Positions 1 to 7,714 of a stretch of 64,000 nucleotides of DNA are shown piece by piece. Each line of letters opens with the position of its first letter. The stretch's first letter is position 1. Origin of the DNA: JBKECO01 sp047974745 (GTDB taxonomy: Bacteria > Bacillota > Clostridia > Lachnospirales > Lachnospiraceae). Made by a program: the position numbers and the translations under genes. A model generated the notes under the pieces. The model made no database searches and was not told where the DNA came from. It was given only the letters and a program-made list of their open reading frames with translations. The DNA lies in NCBI GenBank assembly GCA_047974745.1, contig JBKECO010000007.1:30092-94091 (forward strand). Direction: 5' to 3'.

Positions 1-2
1 TT

Positions 3-182
3 TTATTGAAGGGCAAGTCACAATATGTCTTCGTGGATATTTTTGATTATATTGATTTTGATCTTCGGGCTTCCAGAGGACGTGCAATCATAACCCTGAT
101 CAATGAGGAACCCGCCGAATATAATCAAGTATTAAGGCAGCAAGATCGAATCCAGGTATATTGGAAAGAGGAAGGAATATGA
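3..182 (+). CDS. C-terminal end of a protein cut by the window edge, possibly FtsA-like
   Basis: An open frame enters from the left edge and ends at TGA 180-182, giving the last 59 residues of a protein. The tail reads like a small beta-rich domain, with the segments YVFVDIFDYIDFDL and DRIQVYWKEEGI. The stop overlaps the next gene's start in an ATGA arrangement, which suggests translational coupling. The tail reminds me of the C-terminus of FtsA/PilM-like ATPases that often precede this metallo-hydrolase in Lachnospiraceae. That is a recollection, not something the fragment proves. The coding frame is well supported; the identity is weak. Confidence 0.5.
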   Translation, partial: LLKGKSQYVFVDIFDYIDFDLRASRGRAIITLINEEPAEYNQVLRQQDRIQVYWKEEGI

Positions 183-979
183 TGGAATTATGCAGCATAG
201 CAAGTGGCAGCAGTGGGAATTGTGTAATGGTGGGTACGGATCATACACATCTAATGGTAGATGCAGGAGTCAGCGGAAAGCGAATTGAAGAAGGTCTGAA
301 TTCTATAGGCCTGACAACGGCACAGATCAATGGAATTCTCGTTACGCATGAACATATTGACCATATTTGCGGGATCGGTGTTATTGCAAGAAAGCATGGC
401 GTACCCATATATACGACACAAGGTACTGCAGAAGCAGTGATGCGGGTAAAGTCGGTGGGTTCCATCGACAAAGATCTGTTTCATATCATACGACCGGATG
501 AAACATTTCGGATCGGTGAGATCGAAGTTGAGCCGGTCAGAATATCTCACGATGCCAGTGATCCAGTGGCTTTTATACTTCGGGGCGAGGGCAGATCTGC
601 AGGCGTGATCACAGATCTTGGGATGTATGACAATTATATCGTTGAGAAAATGAAACAGCTGGATGTACTTTTGCTTGAAGCTAATCACGATGTGAATATG
701 CTGCAGACGGGAAGTTATCCATACCCTCTAAAGCAAAGGATATTAAGCGACAAAGGACATTTATCAAATGAAAGATGTGGACGGCTTTTGTGTGAGATAC
801 TGCATGATGATTTTAAAGCTGTGGTACTTGGTCATTTGAGTAAGGAAAACAATCTCGCCGAGCTTGCCTATGAGACGGTTCGACTTGAAATAGCATTAGG
901 TGATAACCCCTATGACAGTAACGATTTTCCGATCTATGTCGCTAACAGAGAACAGGCATCGGATAAAATCACCTTCTGA
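179..979 (+). CDS. Metallo-beta-lactamase fold hydrolase, YycJ/WalJ family
   Basis: A soluble protein of about 266 residues with the family's N-terminus (LCSIASGSSGNC) and the metal-binding motif THEHIDH (HxHxDH). Further metal ligands lie in the ISHDASDP, LLLEANHD and VLGHLS segments. The family is predicted to act on nucleic acids; in Bacillus the relative WalJ is linked to the WalKR operon and to coordinating DNA replication with cell division. A TTG lies upstream at 161, but AGGAAGG at 169-175 and the ATGA overlap with the previous stop favour ATG 179 (or ATG 182). No walK or walR lies beside it, so the exact role here is open. Confidence 0.85.
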   Translation: MMELCSIASGSSGNCVMVGTDHTHLMVDAGVSGKRIEEGLNSIGLTTAQINGILVTHEHIDHICGIGVIARKHGVPIYTTQGTAEAVMRVKSVGSIDKDLFHIIRPDETFRIGEIEVEPVRISHDASDPVAFILRGEGRSAGVITDLGMYDNYIVEKMKQLDVLLLEANHDVNMLQTGSYPYPLKQRILSDKGHLSNERCGRLLCEILHDDFKAVVLGHLSKENNLAELAYETVRLEIALGDNPYDSNDFPIYVANREQASDKITF

Positions 980-1019
980 CCAAATGTAAAGCAGCAGAAA
1001 GAGAAATGAGGATAAAATT

Positions 1020-1307
1020 ATGAACAGACAACAAACAGATAAGATCATTATTACAGTGGTAGGAAAAGACACTGTTGGAATCATCGCAAGAGTATGCACC
1101 TATCTCGCAGAATCCAGGATCAATGTGCTGGATATATCACAGACAATTGTTCAAGACTATTTCAATATGATGATGATCGCAGACAGATCCAACGCCTTAA
1201 AGAGCTTTGCAGATTGTTCCGTGGATCTAGAACAGCTCGGAGTTGAGATTGGAGTTTCCATCAAATGCCAGAGAGAAGAAATATTTGAACAGATGCACCG
1301 CATTTAG
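1020..1307 (+). CDS. ACT-domain protein, UPF0237 family
   Basis: This 95-residue protein is essentially a single ACT domain: IIITVVGKDTVGIIARV forms the first strand and helix, followed by LAESRINVLDISQTI. ACT domains bind small ligands, often amino acids, and regulate partner proteins. The family resembles the GcvR regulatory module. It is followed 35 bp later by the UPF0210 gene, and the two families commonly travel together, so it probably senses a ligand for that partner. Start ATG 1020 sits behind GAGAAATGAGGA. The biochemical function of the pair is not established. Confidence 0.85.
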   Translation: MNRQQTDKIIITVVGKDTVGIIARVCTYLAESRINVLDISQTIVQDYFNMMMIADRSNALKSFADCSVDLEQLGVEIGVSIKCQREEIFEQMHRI

Positions 1308-1342
1308 GCACTAAGATATCATTACTGATTTGGAGGAAATTC

Positions 1343-2707
1343 ATGATAAATATCTGGGAAGTAAACGAGACAAATAAGATGATCGAACAGGAGAATCTGG
1401 ACGTCAGGACAATTACTATGGGTATCAGTCTTTTGGACTGTATCGATACTGACCTGCAGAAGCTGAACGAAAATATATATAATAAGGTCACAACGCTCGC
1501 AAAGGATCTTGTACCGGTGGGACAAGAGATCGAGCAGAATTATAGTATTCCGATTGTGAATAAGAGAATCTCAGTCACGCCGATCGCCTTGATCGGTGCC
1601 GCAGCCTGCAAAGGTACAGATGATTTTGTTACCATCGCTAAAACACTGGATAAAGCCGCAAAACAGGTCGGAGTCAATTTTATAGGTGGGTATTCTGCAC
1701 TGGTATCAAAGGGAAGCACTGCTGCCGATGAGCTTTTGATGCGTTCGATTCCCAAGGCTTTGGCAGAGACAGACTTCGTCTGCAGTTCTGTCAACGTTGG
1801 TTCGACAAAATGCGGAATTAATATGGATGCTGTTCGATTGATGGGCGAAGTCATTAAAGAGACAGCAGAAGCCACGAAAGAAAGGGACTCCCTAGGATGT
1901 GCAAAGCTTGTTATTTTCTGTAATGCTCCGGATGATAATCCGTTCATGGCGGGAGCATTTCATGGAGTCACAGAAGCAGATGCCATTATAAATGTAGGTG
2001 TCAGCGGTCCTGGCGTTGTAAAGACCGCCCTGGAAAAAGTGAGAGGTGAGAGCTTCGAGGTACTTTGCGAGACTATAAAGAAGACAGCTTTTAAAATCAC
2101 TCGAGTAGGTCAGCTCGTAGCTCAGGAAGCGTCAGAAAGGCTGGGAGTCCCTTTTGGAATCATAGATCTGTCCCTGGCACCTACCCCAGCGATCGGTGAT
2201 AGCGTTGCAGATATTTTAGAGCAGATCGGACTTGAGTACGCCGGAGCACCGGGGACAACCGCGGCACTGGCACTTTTAAATGATCAGGTCAAAAAAGGTG
2301 GAATCATGGCATCCTCCTATGTGGGCGGTCTCAGCGGTGCATTTATTCCGGTAAGTGAAGACCAGGGGATGATCAATGCAGTGATTGCTGGAGCGCTTAC
2401 CCTTGAAAAGCTGGAAGCAATGACTTGTGTCTGCTCTGTTGGACTTGATATGATCGCTATTCCTGGAAAGACAAAGGCATCGACCCTTTCGGGGATAATC
2501 GCAGATGAAATGGCCATTGGAATGATCAATCAAAAGACGACAGCAGTAAGAATCATACCAGTCATTGGCAAAGATGTTGGAGAGACAGTAGAATTCGGAG
2601 GTCTTTTGGGATATGCTCCTATCATGCCGGTAAATGAATTTTCCTGTGAACACTTTACCAGCAGAAGGGGAAGGATCCCAGCACCTGTGCATAGTTTTAA
2701 AAATTAA
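1343..2707 (+). CDS. UPF0210 (DUF711) family protein
   Basis: A full-length 454-residue cytosolic protein of the UPF0210/DUF711 family, whose fold is related to glycyl-radical (PFL-like) barrels but which has no assigned reaction. Family-like segments include TMGISLLDCID near the N-terminus, IGGYSALVSKG in the middle and the C-terminal FGGLLGYAPIMPV. A strong site (GGAGGAAATTC) precedes ATG 1343. It follows the ACT protein in one transcription unit that ends at the hairpin beginning at 2714. The family assignment is firm; the function is unknown. Confidence 0.85.
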   Translation: MINIWEVNETNKMIEQENLDVRTITMGISLLDCIDTDLQKLNENIYNKVTTLAKDLVPVGQEIEQNYSIPIVNKRISVTPIALIGAAACKGTDDFVTIAKTLDKAAKQVGVNFIGGYSALVSKGSTAADELLMRSIPKALAETDFVCSSVNVGSTKCGINMDAVRLMGEVIKETAEATKERDSLGCAKLVIFCNAPDDNPFMAGAFHGVTEADAIINVGVSGPGVVKTALEKVRGESFEVLCETIKKTAFKITRVGQLVAQEASERLGVPFGIIDLSLAPTPAIGDSVADILEQIGLEYAGAPGTTAALALLNDQVKKGGIMASSYVGGLSGAFIPVSEDQGMINAVIAGALTLEKLEAMTCVCSVGLDMIAIPGKTKASTLSGIIADEMAIGMINQKTTAVRIIPVIGKDVGETVEFGGLLGYAPIMPVNEFSCEHFTSRRGRIPAPVHSFKN

Positions 2708-2713
2708 ATTAAA

Positions 2714-2773
2714 GATAGTGATAAGAGACCAGTTATACAGATACTCCTGTGTGACTGGTCTCTTATTACTATC
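2714..2773. terminator. Long inverted repeat, likely terminator after the UPF0210 gene
   Basis: Arms 2714-2733 and 2754-2773 are 20 bases each and complementary except for one G-U pair, with a 20-base loop. The T tract after the right arm is poor, so termination may be weak or act through a strong stem on both strands. Confidence 0.65.
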
Positions 2774-2784
2774 TGTTATAACAG
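2773..2784. promoter_or_regulatory. Perfect 12-bp palindrome CTGTTATAACAG upstream of the BKACE operon promoter
   Basis: The palindrome ends 16 bp before the -35 hexamer of the operon promoter. Its TGTTA/TAACA core is shared with the larger inverted repeat at 2858-2883 on the other side of the promoter, which makes it a candidate regulator site. It also abuts the terminator arm, so chance is possible. Confidence 0.4.
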
Positions 2785-2800
2785 ATGCGAATATAGTTAT

Positions 2801-2830
2801 TTGACCGGGGCGACACAGTGCCACTATAAT
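2801..2830 (+). promoter_or_regulatory. Sigma-A promoter of the BKACE operon
   Basis: TTGACC (2801-2806) and a perfect TATAAT (2825-2830) are separated by 18 bp. Transcription would start near 2837, giving a leader of about 150 bases that contains the 2858-2883 inverted repeat. Confidence 0.7.
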
Positions 2831-2857
2831 GACTATAAGCGGCGTACTCTGTGTCTG

Positions 2858-2883
2858 ATATATGTTAAATAATTAACATATAT
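2858..2883. promoter_or_regulatory. 11-bp inverted repeat, operator candidate of the BKACE operon
   Basis: ATATATGTTAA (2858-2868) and its exact complement TTAACATATAT (2873-2883) are separated by 4 bp. The site lies about 20-45 bp downstream of the predicted transcription start, the usual place for a repressor roadblock. No T tract or GC-rich stem follows, so it is not a terminator. No regulator gene is adjacent. Confidence 0.55.
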
Positions 2884-2984
2884 TCGAGAAAAAACACCCT
2901 GAATTTAGTATAAATGACGGCAATTCCGGAAGTACGCCTGTGAAAACACTAATAATTTGTATAAGAAAGAGAGAGGTAACAACA

Positions 2985-3332
2985 ATGGTTAAGAGAAAGA
3001 TCAGTGATTGCCAGACTTATGCAGCACCAGGACATTTCGATATGACAGCGATGAGAATCCATGGAAAAGAAGAATCCGGAGCAGACAAATTCTGGATGGG
3101 AATGTCTCATTTTCTTCCAGGGGGCGGAGCAGACTGGGACTACGAAGAAAGCCCGACAAGCAAAGTTTATTTTGTTCTGGAGGGAGAACTAACTGTGACT
3201 GATAAAGATGGGAACAAAATTGTTGTTGGACCGATGGAATCGATTCATATTGCTCCTTTTGAAGGCAGAGCGATCAAAAATGAGACCAATATGCCATTAA
3301 GCATGTTAGTTGTTGTCAATTATCCAGAATAG
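2985..3332 (+). CDS. Small cupin-domain protein, first gene of the BKACE operon
   Basis: A 115-residue single-domain cupin with the glycine-rich first motif (FLPGGGADWDYEE), the strand KVYFVLEGELTVTD and the second motif GPMESIHIAPFEG. The usual histidine pair of motif 1 is not obvious, so metal binding is uncertain. Small cupins in catabolic operons may be isomerases, lyases or ligand-binding accessories. An upstream in-frame ATG at 2940 exists, but GAGAGGT seven to thirteen bases before ATG 2985 fixes the start. The dehydrogenase gene follows 14 bp later. The fold is well supported; the reaction is unknown. Confidence 0.8.
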   Translation: MVKRKISDCQTYAAPGHFDMTAMRIHGKEESGADKFWMGMSHFLPGGGADWDYEESPTSKVYFVLEGELTVTDKDGNKIVVGPMESIHIAPFEGRAIKNETNMPLSMLVVVNYPE

Positions 3333-3346
3333 GTGGGAGGAAACTC

Positions 3347-4138
3347 ATGGCAGTAGAAAAACAGTTTGTAAATAATTTATTTGATGTAGCAGGAAAAGTT
3401 GCCTTGGTTACTGGTGCAACAGGAGCACTTGGTAAAGCAATTTGCTTTGGATACGGATTTGCAGGCATGAAGGTCATGGTCACAGGCCGCAATGAAGAAA
3501 AAAATGTGAAGCTTGTAGAAGAGCTGAAGGCAGCAGGAATTGAAGCTGCATTGTCTACCGGTGATCCTGCCATCGAACAGGATGTGAAAAAAGTAGTAAA
3601 TGATACGATTTCTGCTTTTGGTGAGATCAATGTTCTAGTTACCTCAGCAGGCTACAATAATCCACAGCCTATCGTGGAACAGGAACTGAACGAGTGGAAA
3701 AAAATCATGGATTCTGACGTACAGGGAACCTGGCTGTTCTGTAAATACGTTGGTGAGCAGATGATTGCACAGGGCAAAGGCGGTAAAGTCATCCTTGTTT
3801 CCTCTGCACGTTCTAAGATGGGAATGGCAAATTATACAGGATACTGTACTGCAAAAGGCGGAATCGATCTTATGGCTCAGTCCCTGGCATGTGAATGGAC
3901 AGCAAAATATAAAATCAACGTAAATACCATCAATCCAACTGTATTCCGATCTGATTTGACAGAGTGGATGTTCGATCCAGAGAGTCAGGTATACCAGAAC
4001 TTCTTAAGGCGTCTCCCGGTGGGCAGACTTGGTGAGCCAGAAGATTTTGTAGGACCATGTATTTTTCTGGCATCCTCAGCAAGTGATTTCATGACAGGAG
4101 CAAATGTAGCAACGGAAGGCGGATACTGGGCAAATTAG
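3347..4138 (+). CDS. Short-chain dehydrogenase/reductase (SDR)
   Basis: A 263-residue classical SDR. It has the nucleotide-binding motif TGATGALG near residue 22, the structural motif SAGYNN, the catalytic serine in VSSARSK and the YxxxK motif in YCTAK. The C-terminal GRLGEPEDFVGPCIFLAS is typical of the gluconate 5-dehydrogenase / 3-oxoacyl reductase branch. It would oxidise or reduce a hydroxyl/keto group with NAD(P). It sits behind the cupin gene with a strong GGGAGG site. Together with the next gene it gives the operon two different hydroxy-acid dehydrogenases, so it may set stereochemistry or act on an earlier intermediate. The substrate is not predictable. Confidence 0.88.
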   Translation: MAVEKQFVNNLFDVAGKVALVTGATGALGKAICFGYGFAGMKVMVTGRNEEKNVKLVEELKAAGIEAALSTGDPAIEQDVKKVVNDTISAFGEINVLVTSAGYNNPQPIVEQELNEWKKIMDSDVQGTWLFCKYVGEQMIAQGKGGKVILVSSARSKMGMANYTGYCTAKGGIDLMAQSLACEWTAKYKINVNTINPTVFRSDLTEWMFDPESQVYQNFLRRLPVGRLGEPEDFVGPCIFLASSASDFMTGANVATEGGYWAN

Positions 4139-4167
4139 TCCGGGATATCAGATAATTGGGAGATGCT

Positions 4168-5097
4168 ATGCTTACAGTAAAAAATATACTGATCTGTGGT
4201 TCTGGAATGATGGGCAAGGGAATCGCACAAATTTTTTCAAGTTGTGAGGAGTATTCGATTACACTCTATGATATCAGACTGTCAGACATCCATTCGGATA
4301 TTCGCGCTAATTTAAATCAGCTGCGTGACAAAGGGATCCTGACAGATGCCCAGATCGATGAAAGATTGTCCCGTATTGCATTTACGACCGACATAGAAGA
4401 CGATGCAGTGAAAAACGCTGACATGGTGGTAGAATGCGTATTTGAGAATATGCAGATCAAACAGGATCTGTTCCTGCAGCTGGAAGGTATCTGCAGAACA
4501 GATACCATATTTGCAACAAATACCTCGGTCATGAGTCCTACAGAAATTGCAGCAAAAATCACACACAAGGAAAGGCTGGTCGGAACTCATTTCTGGAATC
4601 CTGCTTTTTTGATTCCTTTGGTGGAGGTTGTTAAATCCAATTACACCGCAGATGAAGTAGCACAGATCACAATGGATGTGCTGTTCAAGGTTGGCAAGAA
4701 ACCGGTGCTCTGTAAGAAGGATGTTCCTGGTTTTATAGCGAATCGTATGCAGCATGCGCTCTGGAGAGAAGCGATCTCCATTGTAGAAAATGGAATTGCG
4801 GATGCAGCAACCGTAGATGAAGCTGTGAAATATAGCTTTGGATTGAGACTTCCGCAGCTGGCTCCGATGGAAAATATTGACATGGTCGGAACAGACCTGA
4901 CCTACAATATTCATGAATATATATTCAAAGACCTGGAAAATACGAGAGAACCATCAAAGCTCTTAAAAGAGCACCTGGATCATGGAGAAATCGGATTTAA
5001 GACAGGAAAAGGATTTCAGGAATGGACACCTGAGGAAATCGAGAAGTCAAGGAGAGATCTGAACGAATATCTGATTCGGATGATCTATGGTGTCTGA
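4168..5097 (+). CDS. 3-hydroxyacyl-CoA dehydrogenase-family enzyme, probably acting on a free 3-hydroxy acid
   Basis: This 309-residue NAD-dependent dehydrogenase has the motif CGSGMMGKG at residues 10-18 and the catalytic region THFWNP with His141 and Glu153. In CoA-ester enzymes the following segment usually reads like VMKLVEV. Here it is LIPLVEVV (148-155), as in the L-gulonate and L-carnitine dehydrogenase branches that use free acids. I therefore infer oxidation of a 3-hydroxy acid to the 3-keto acid used by the BKACE encoded two genes later. A TTG at 4156 is in frame, but GGGAG spaced 5 bp from ATG 4168 sets the start. The exact substrate is unknown; L-carnitine is one candidate. Confidence 0.82.
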   Translation: MLTVKNILICGSGMMGKGIAQIFSSCEEYSITLYDIRLSDIHSDIRANLNQLRDKGILTDAQIDERLSRIAFTTDIEDDAVKNADMVVECVFENMQIKQDLFLQLEGICRTDTIFATNTSVMSPTEIAAKITHKERLVGTHFWNPAFLIPLVEVVKSNYTADEVAQITMDVLFKVGKKPVLCKKDVPGFIANRMQHALWREAISIVENGIADAATVDEAVKYSFGLRLPQLAPMENIDMVGTDLTYNIHEYIFKDLENTREPSKLLKEHLDHGEIGFKTGKGFQEWTPEEIEKSRRDLNEYLIRMIYGV

Positions 5098-5141
5098 ATT
5101 TCGCAGGTAAGAAAACAATCAAATTTTGGAGGAAATTATCA

Positions 5142-6077
5142 ATGGGAAAAGTATTTGTAGACTTAACACATCCATTTAGTGCAGAGATACCTAGATGGCC
5201 ATATTTTGACAAACCGGTAGTTGACAGCAAGCATGGACTGGCAAAGGGCGGTGTCCTGACTCAGTATATCGGATGTACCATGCATACAGGAACACATGCG
5301 GATGCACCACGTCATGTCATGGAAAAAGAATTCAATGGAAAAAGAGCAAGATATACACATGAGATGCCGATCGATGCCTATACAGGAGATGCAGTCTGCC
5401 TAGAAATCAAAGTTGAAAAATGGGGACTTATCGGACCTGAGCATCTAGATGATGCCTGCAAAAGAGCGAACATCAAGCCAGAAGAACTGGAAGGAATGGT
5501 CGTTTGTCTGAATACAGGGATGCATCGTGAATTTGATGATTCCAAGGACTATTATCACTATTCCTGCGGTACTGGAGTAGAAGCCGGAAAATGGTTCGTA
5601 GAACATAAAGTAAAATGTGTTGCAATGGATATGCAGGCACTGGATCATCCGCTTCATACAGCTATGGGTAATAATGGAATGACAAGAATGAACCTGCTGG
5701 GTGCTTCCGGCAGACCGATCACAGAAGAGTATATTGAAAAATTCGGCGAAGAAGCATACGCTGAATTTGATAAAGAACTGTATATCAAGCTTCACGGACA
5801 GGAAGCATATGATGCAAAGTTCGGTGACCTGGAGGCAATCGGATGCTGGGGAACATGGGAACCATGTCACAAGCAGATGCTCGGTCATGGAATCGTTGGT
5901 GTAGAGAATCTTGGTGGCGATCTGGATAAGGTAGCAGGAAAGCGTTTCCGTTTCTTCTGTTTCCCGATTAGATGGTATATGGGTGACGGATCCATGGTTC
6001 GCTGCGTTGCTGAAATTGACGAAGAAGAGGTCAATGATGTTCCAACGAGAACATATCATTACGGCGGAGTGATCTAG
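5142..6077 (+). CDS. Cyclase-family hydrolase (kynurenine formamidase-like fold)
   Basis: A 311-residue metal-dependent hydrolase with the family signature HTGTHADAPRH at residues 48-58 (His48, His52, Asp54, His58 as metal ligands) and a C-terminal GVENLGGDLD segment carrying the usual acidic residue. Relatives cleave cyclic or acyl amides, for example N-formylkynurenine and isatin. The protein is about 100 residues longer than KynB, with an insertion around residues 195-255. In this operon it most likely opens a ring or removes an acyl group before oxidation. A strong GGAGGAAATTATCA site precedes ATG. The family is certain; the substrate is not. Confidence 0.85.
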   Translation: MGKVFVDLTHPFSAEIPRWPYFDKPVVDSKHGLAKGGVLTQYIGCTMHTGTHADAPRHVMEKEFNGKRARYTHEMPIDAYTGDAVCLEIKVEKWGLIGPEHLDDACKRANIKPEELEGMVVCLNTGMHREFDDSKDYYHYSCGTGVEAGKWFVEHKVKCVAMDMQALDHPLHTAMGNNGMTRMNLLGASGRPITEEYIEKFGEEAYAEFDKELYIKLHGQEAYDAKFGDLEAIGCWGTWEPCHKQMLGHGIVGVENLGGDLDKVAGKRFRFFCFPIRWYMGDGSMVRCVAEIDEEEVNDVPTRTYHYGGVI

Positions 6078-6109
6078 GATACAACAGCTCTAAAAAGCAG
6101 GAGGAAAAA

Positions 6110-6973
6110 ATGCCACAAGCAAGTGATAAAGTTTTGTTAACAGTAGCCTGTACCGGTGCATGGCCCAAAAAAGAAAATACACCTTACGTGCCGCTGACAC
6201 CGGAAGAAGAGGCAAAGGAAATCATTGCCTGCTGTGAAGCGGGTGCTTCCATTGCCCATATACATGTCAGAGATGATGATTTTAATGCTTCGATGGATTA
6301 TAAAAAGTTCGAAGAAACAGTCAAAATTGTTCGGGATAACTGTGATATCGTAGTGAATCTAACCACCTCTGGCGGCATAGGTCTGTCAGACGAAGTACGC
6401 ATGGCTCCTTTCCAGGGATTGCATCCGGAAATCGCATCCTTTGACTGTGGATCTATGAATTGGCAGAATTCCTGTGTGTTTGAAAACAGTCCGCAGTTTT
6501 TGGAAAAGCTTGCAGTACAAATGAATGAACATCAGGTAAAACCTGAAATCGAAATTTTTGATGCAGGTATGGTATACAATGCATTGTATCTGCAGAAAAA
6601 AGGATTTTTAAAGGGACCGCTTCACTTCCAGTTTGTTCTGGGTGCTGCCGGTGGTATGACGGCAACTGTGGAAAACCTATTATTTCTGGTGGGTCTATTG
6701 CCTGAAGACGCAACATGGGGCGCACTTGGCATAGGGAAAGGCCATCTGCCGATCATGTATGCTGCACTTGCCCTTGGCGGTCATGTACGTGTTGGAATGG
6801 AAGATAATATCCTGTATTCAAAAGGCGTACTTGCAAAATCAAATGTTGAATTTGTTGAGCGTACAAAACGAATCGTTACTGAAATAGGCAAAACAGTTGC
6901 TACTCCAGATGAAGCCAGACAAATTCTAGACCTTAGCAATCGAAACACCAGACATCCGGAATTATTCAAATAA
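6110..6973 (+). CDS. Beta-keto acid cleavage enzyme (BKACE, Kce family)
   Basis: A 287-residue TIM-barrel enzyme of the family founded by 3-keto-5-aminohexanoate cleavage enzyme. It shows the zinc-binding AHIHVRD (HxH) motif near residue 50, NLTTSGG, the FVLGAAGGM segment and the acidic GGHVRVGMEDN segment. The family condenses a beta-keto acid with acetyl-CoA and splits the product into acetoacetate and a new acyl-CoA. The CoA transferase genes 84 bp downstream would recover CoA on acetoacetate. The side-chain specificity pocket cannot be read by eye, so the keto acid remains open. AGGAGGAAAAA precedes ATG 6110. Confidence 0.9.
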   Translation: MPQASDKVLLTVACTGAWPKKENTPYVPLTPEEEAKEIIACCEAGASIAHIHVRDDDFNASMDYKKFEETVKIVRDNCDIVVNLTTSGGIGLSDEVRMAPFQGLHPEIASFDCGSMNWQNSCVFENSPQFLEKLAVQMNEHQVKPEIEIFDAGMVYNALYLQKKGFLKGPLHFQFVLGAAGGMTATVENLLFLVGLLPEDATWGALGIGKGHLPIMYAALALGGHVRVGMEDNILYSKGVLAKSNVEFVERTKRIVTEIGKTVATPDEARQILDLSNRNTRHPELFK

Positions 6974-6977
6974 ATTC

Positions 6978-7006
6978 TTTTCTATTATGACATTTTAGGG
7001 TATACT
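6978..7006 (+). promoter_or_regulatory. Possible internal promoter before the CoA transferase genes
   Basis: TATACT (7001-7006) lies 17 bp after a poor -35 (TTTTCT, 6978-6983), in the only sizeable gap of the operon. A weak -35 would need an activator, or the genes may simply be read from the main promoter. Confidence 0.3.
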
Positions 7007-7012
7007 GTAAAG

Positions 7013-7032
7013 TATGTTAATAAATTGTCAAT
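7013..7032. promoter_or_regulatory. Second, degenerate copy of the BKACE operator half-site
   Basis: TATGTTAA (7013-7020) is identical to the left half of the 2858-2883 inverted repeat and is again followed, after 4 bp, by a TT..CA half (7025-7030). It lies just downstream of the possible internal promoter. The right half matches poorly, so this may be chance. Confidence 0.3.
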
Positions 7033-7057
7033 ATCTGAATAACGATAGGAGAATCAA

Positions 7058-7714
7058 ATGAAGGACAAAATAATTTCAGCGGAAGAAGCTGCCCGTTTTG
7101 TTAAGGATGGCGATTGCGTGATGATCGGTGGATTTATGTCGATCGGTACTCCGGAAATAATGATGGATGAATTGGTAAAGCAAGGCAAGGGAAATCTGCA
7201 TGTAATTGCAAACGATTCAGGTTCACCAGGCAGAGGGATCGGAAAACTGGTCTCAGCCGGACTCGTAGCGAAAGAGACGGTATCACATATCGGACTGAAT
7301 CCAGAGACTGGTGCAAAGATGTCATCTGGTGAAATGGAGGTCACTTTGGTACCGCAGGGTTCTCTTGCAGAGATGATTCGAGCAGGCGGCGCAGGGCTCG
7401 GAGGTGTACTGACACCAACTGGACTCGGAACCACAGTGGAAGACGGCAAGCAGAAAGTCACTGTACAGGGAAAGGTCTATTTGCTTGAAGAACCACTAAA
7501 GGCAGATGTAGCGCTGATTCGCGGAAGTATAGTCGATAAGGCAGGTAATGTTTACTACAACTCCACCACCAGGAATTTTAATCCACTCATGGCGACAGCA
7601 GCTGAGCTTGTAATTGTTGCTGCTGAAAAAATAGTAGAAATCGGTGAGATCGATCCGAACTATGTCATGACACCGGGAATTTTTGTGGATTATATCGTGG
7701 GAGGTGAAGTATAA
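7058..7714 (+). CDS. 3-oxoacid/acetoacetyl-CoA transferase, subunit A
   Basis: A 218-residue class I CoA transferase alpha subunit (AtoD/CtfA/ScoA type) with MIGGFMSIGTPE near residue 23, the glycine-rich GAGLGGVLTPTGLGT segment and a C-terminal TPGIFVDYIVGG. With the B subunit it exchanges CoA between an acyl-CoA and acetoacetate or acetate. In this operon it probably moves CoA from the BKACE product to acetoacetate, giving acetoacetyl-CoA. Its stop overlaps the B-subunit start by one base (TAATG), so the two subunits are translationally coupled. Start ATG 7058 follows GATAGGAG. Confidence 0.88.
   Translation: MKDKIISAEEAARFVKDGDCVMIGGFMSIGTPEIMMDELVKQGKGNLHVIANDSGSPGRGIGKLVSAGLVAKETVSHIGLNPETGAKMSSGEMEVTLVPQGSLAEMIRAGGAGLGGVLTPTGLGTTVEDGKQKVTVQGKVYLLEEPLKADVALIRGSIVDKAGNVYYNSTTRNFNPLMATAAELVIVAAEKIVEIGEIDPNYVMTPGIFVDYIVGGEV

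Noticed and set aside
2276..2824. Long minus-strand frame opposite the UPF0210 gene
   Set aside because: It is the antisense shadow of a well-supported gene and crosses the terminator. Similar long shadows lie opposite the hydroxyacid dehydrogenase, cyclase, ackA, plsX and gltB; none has a start site or motif.
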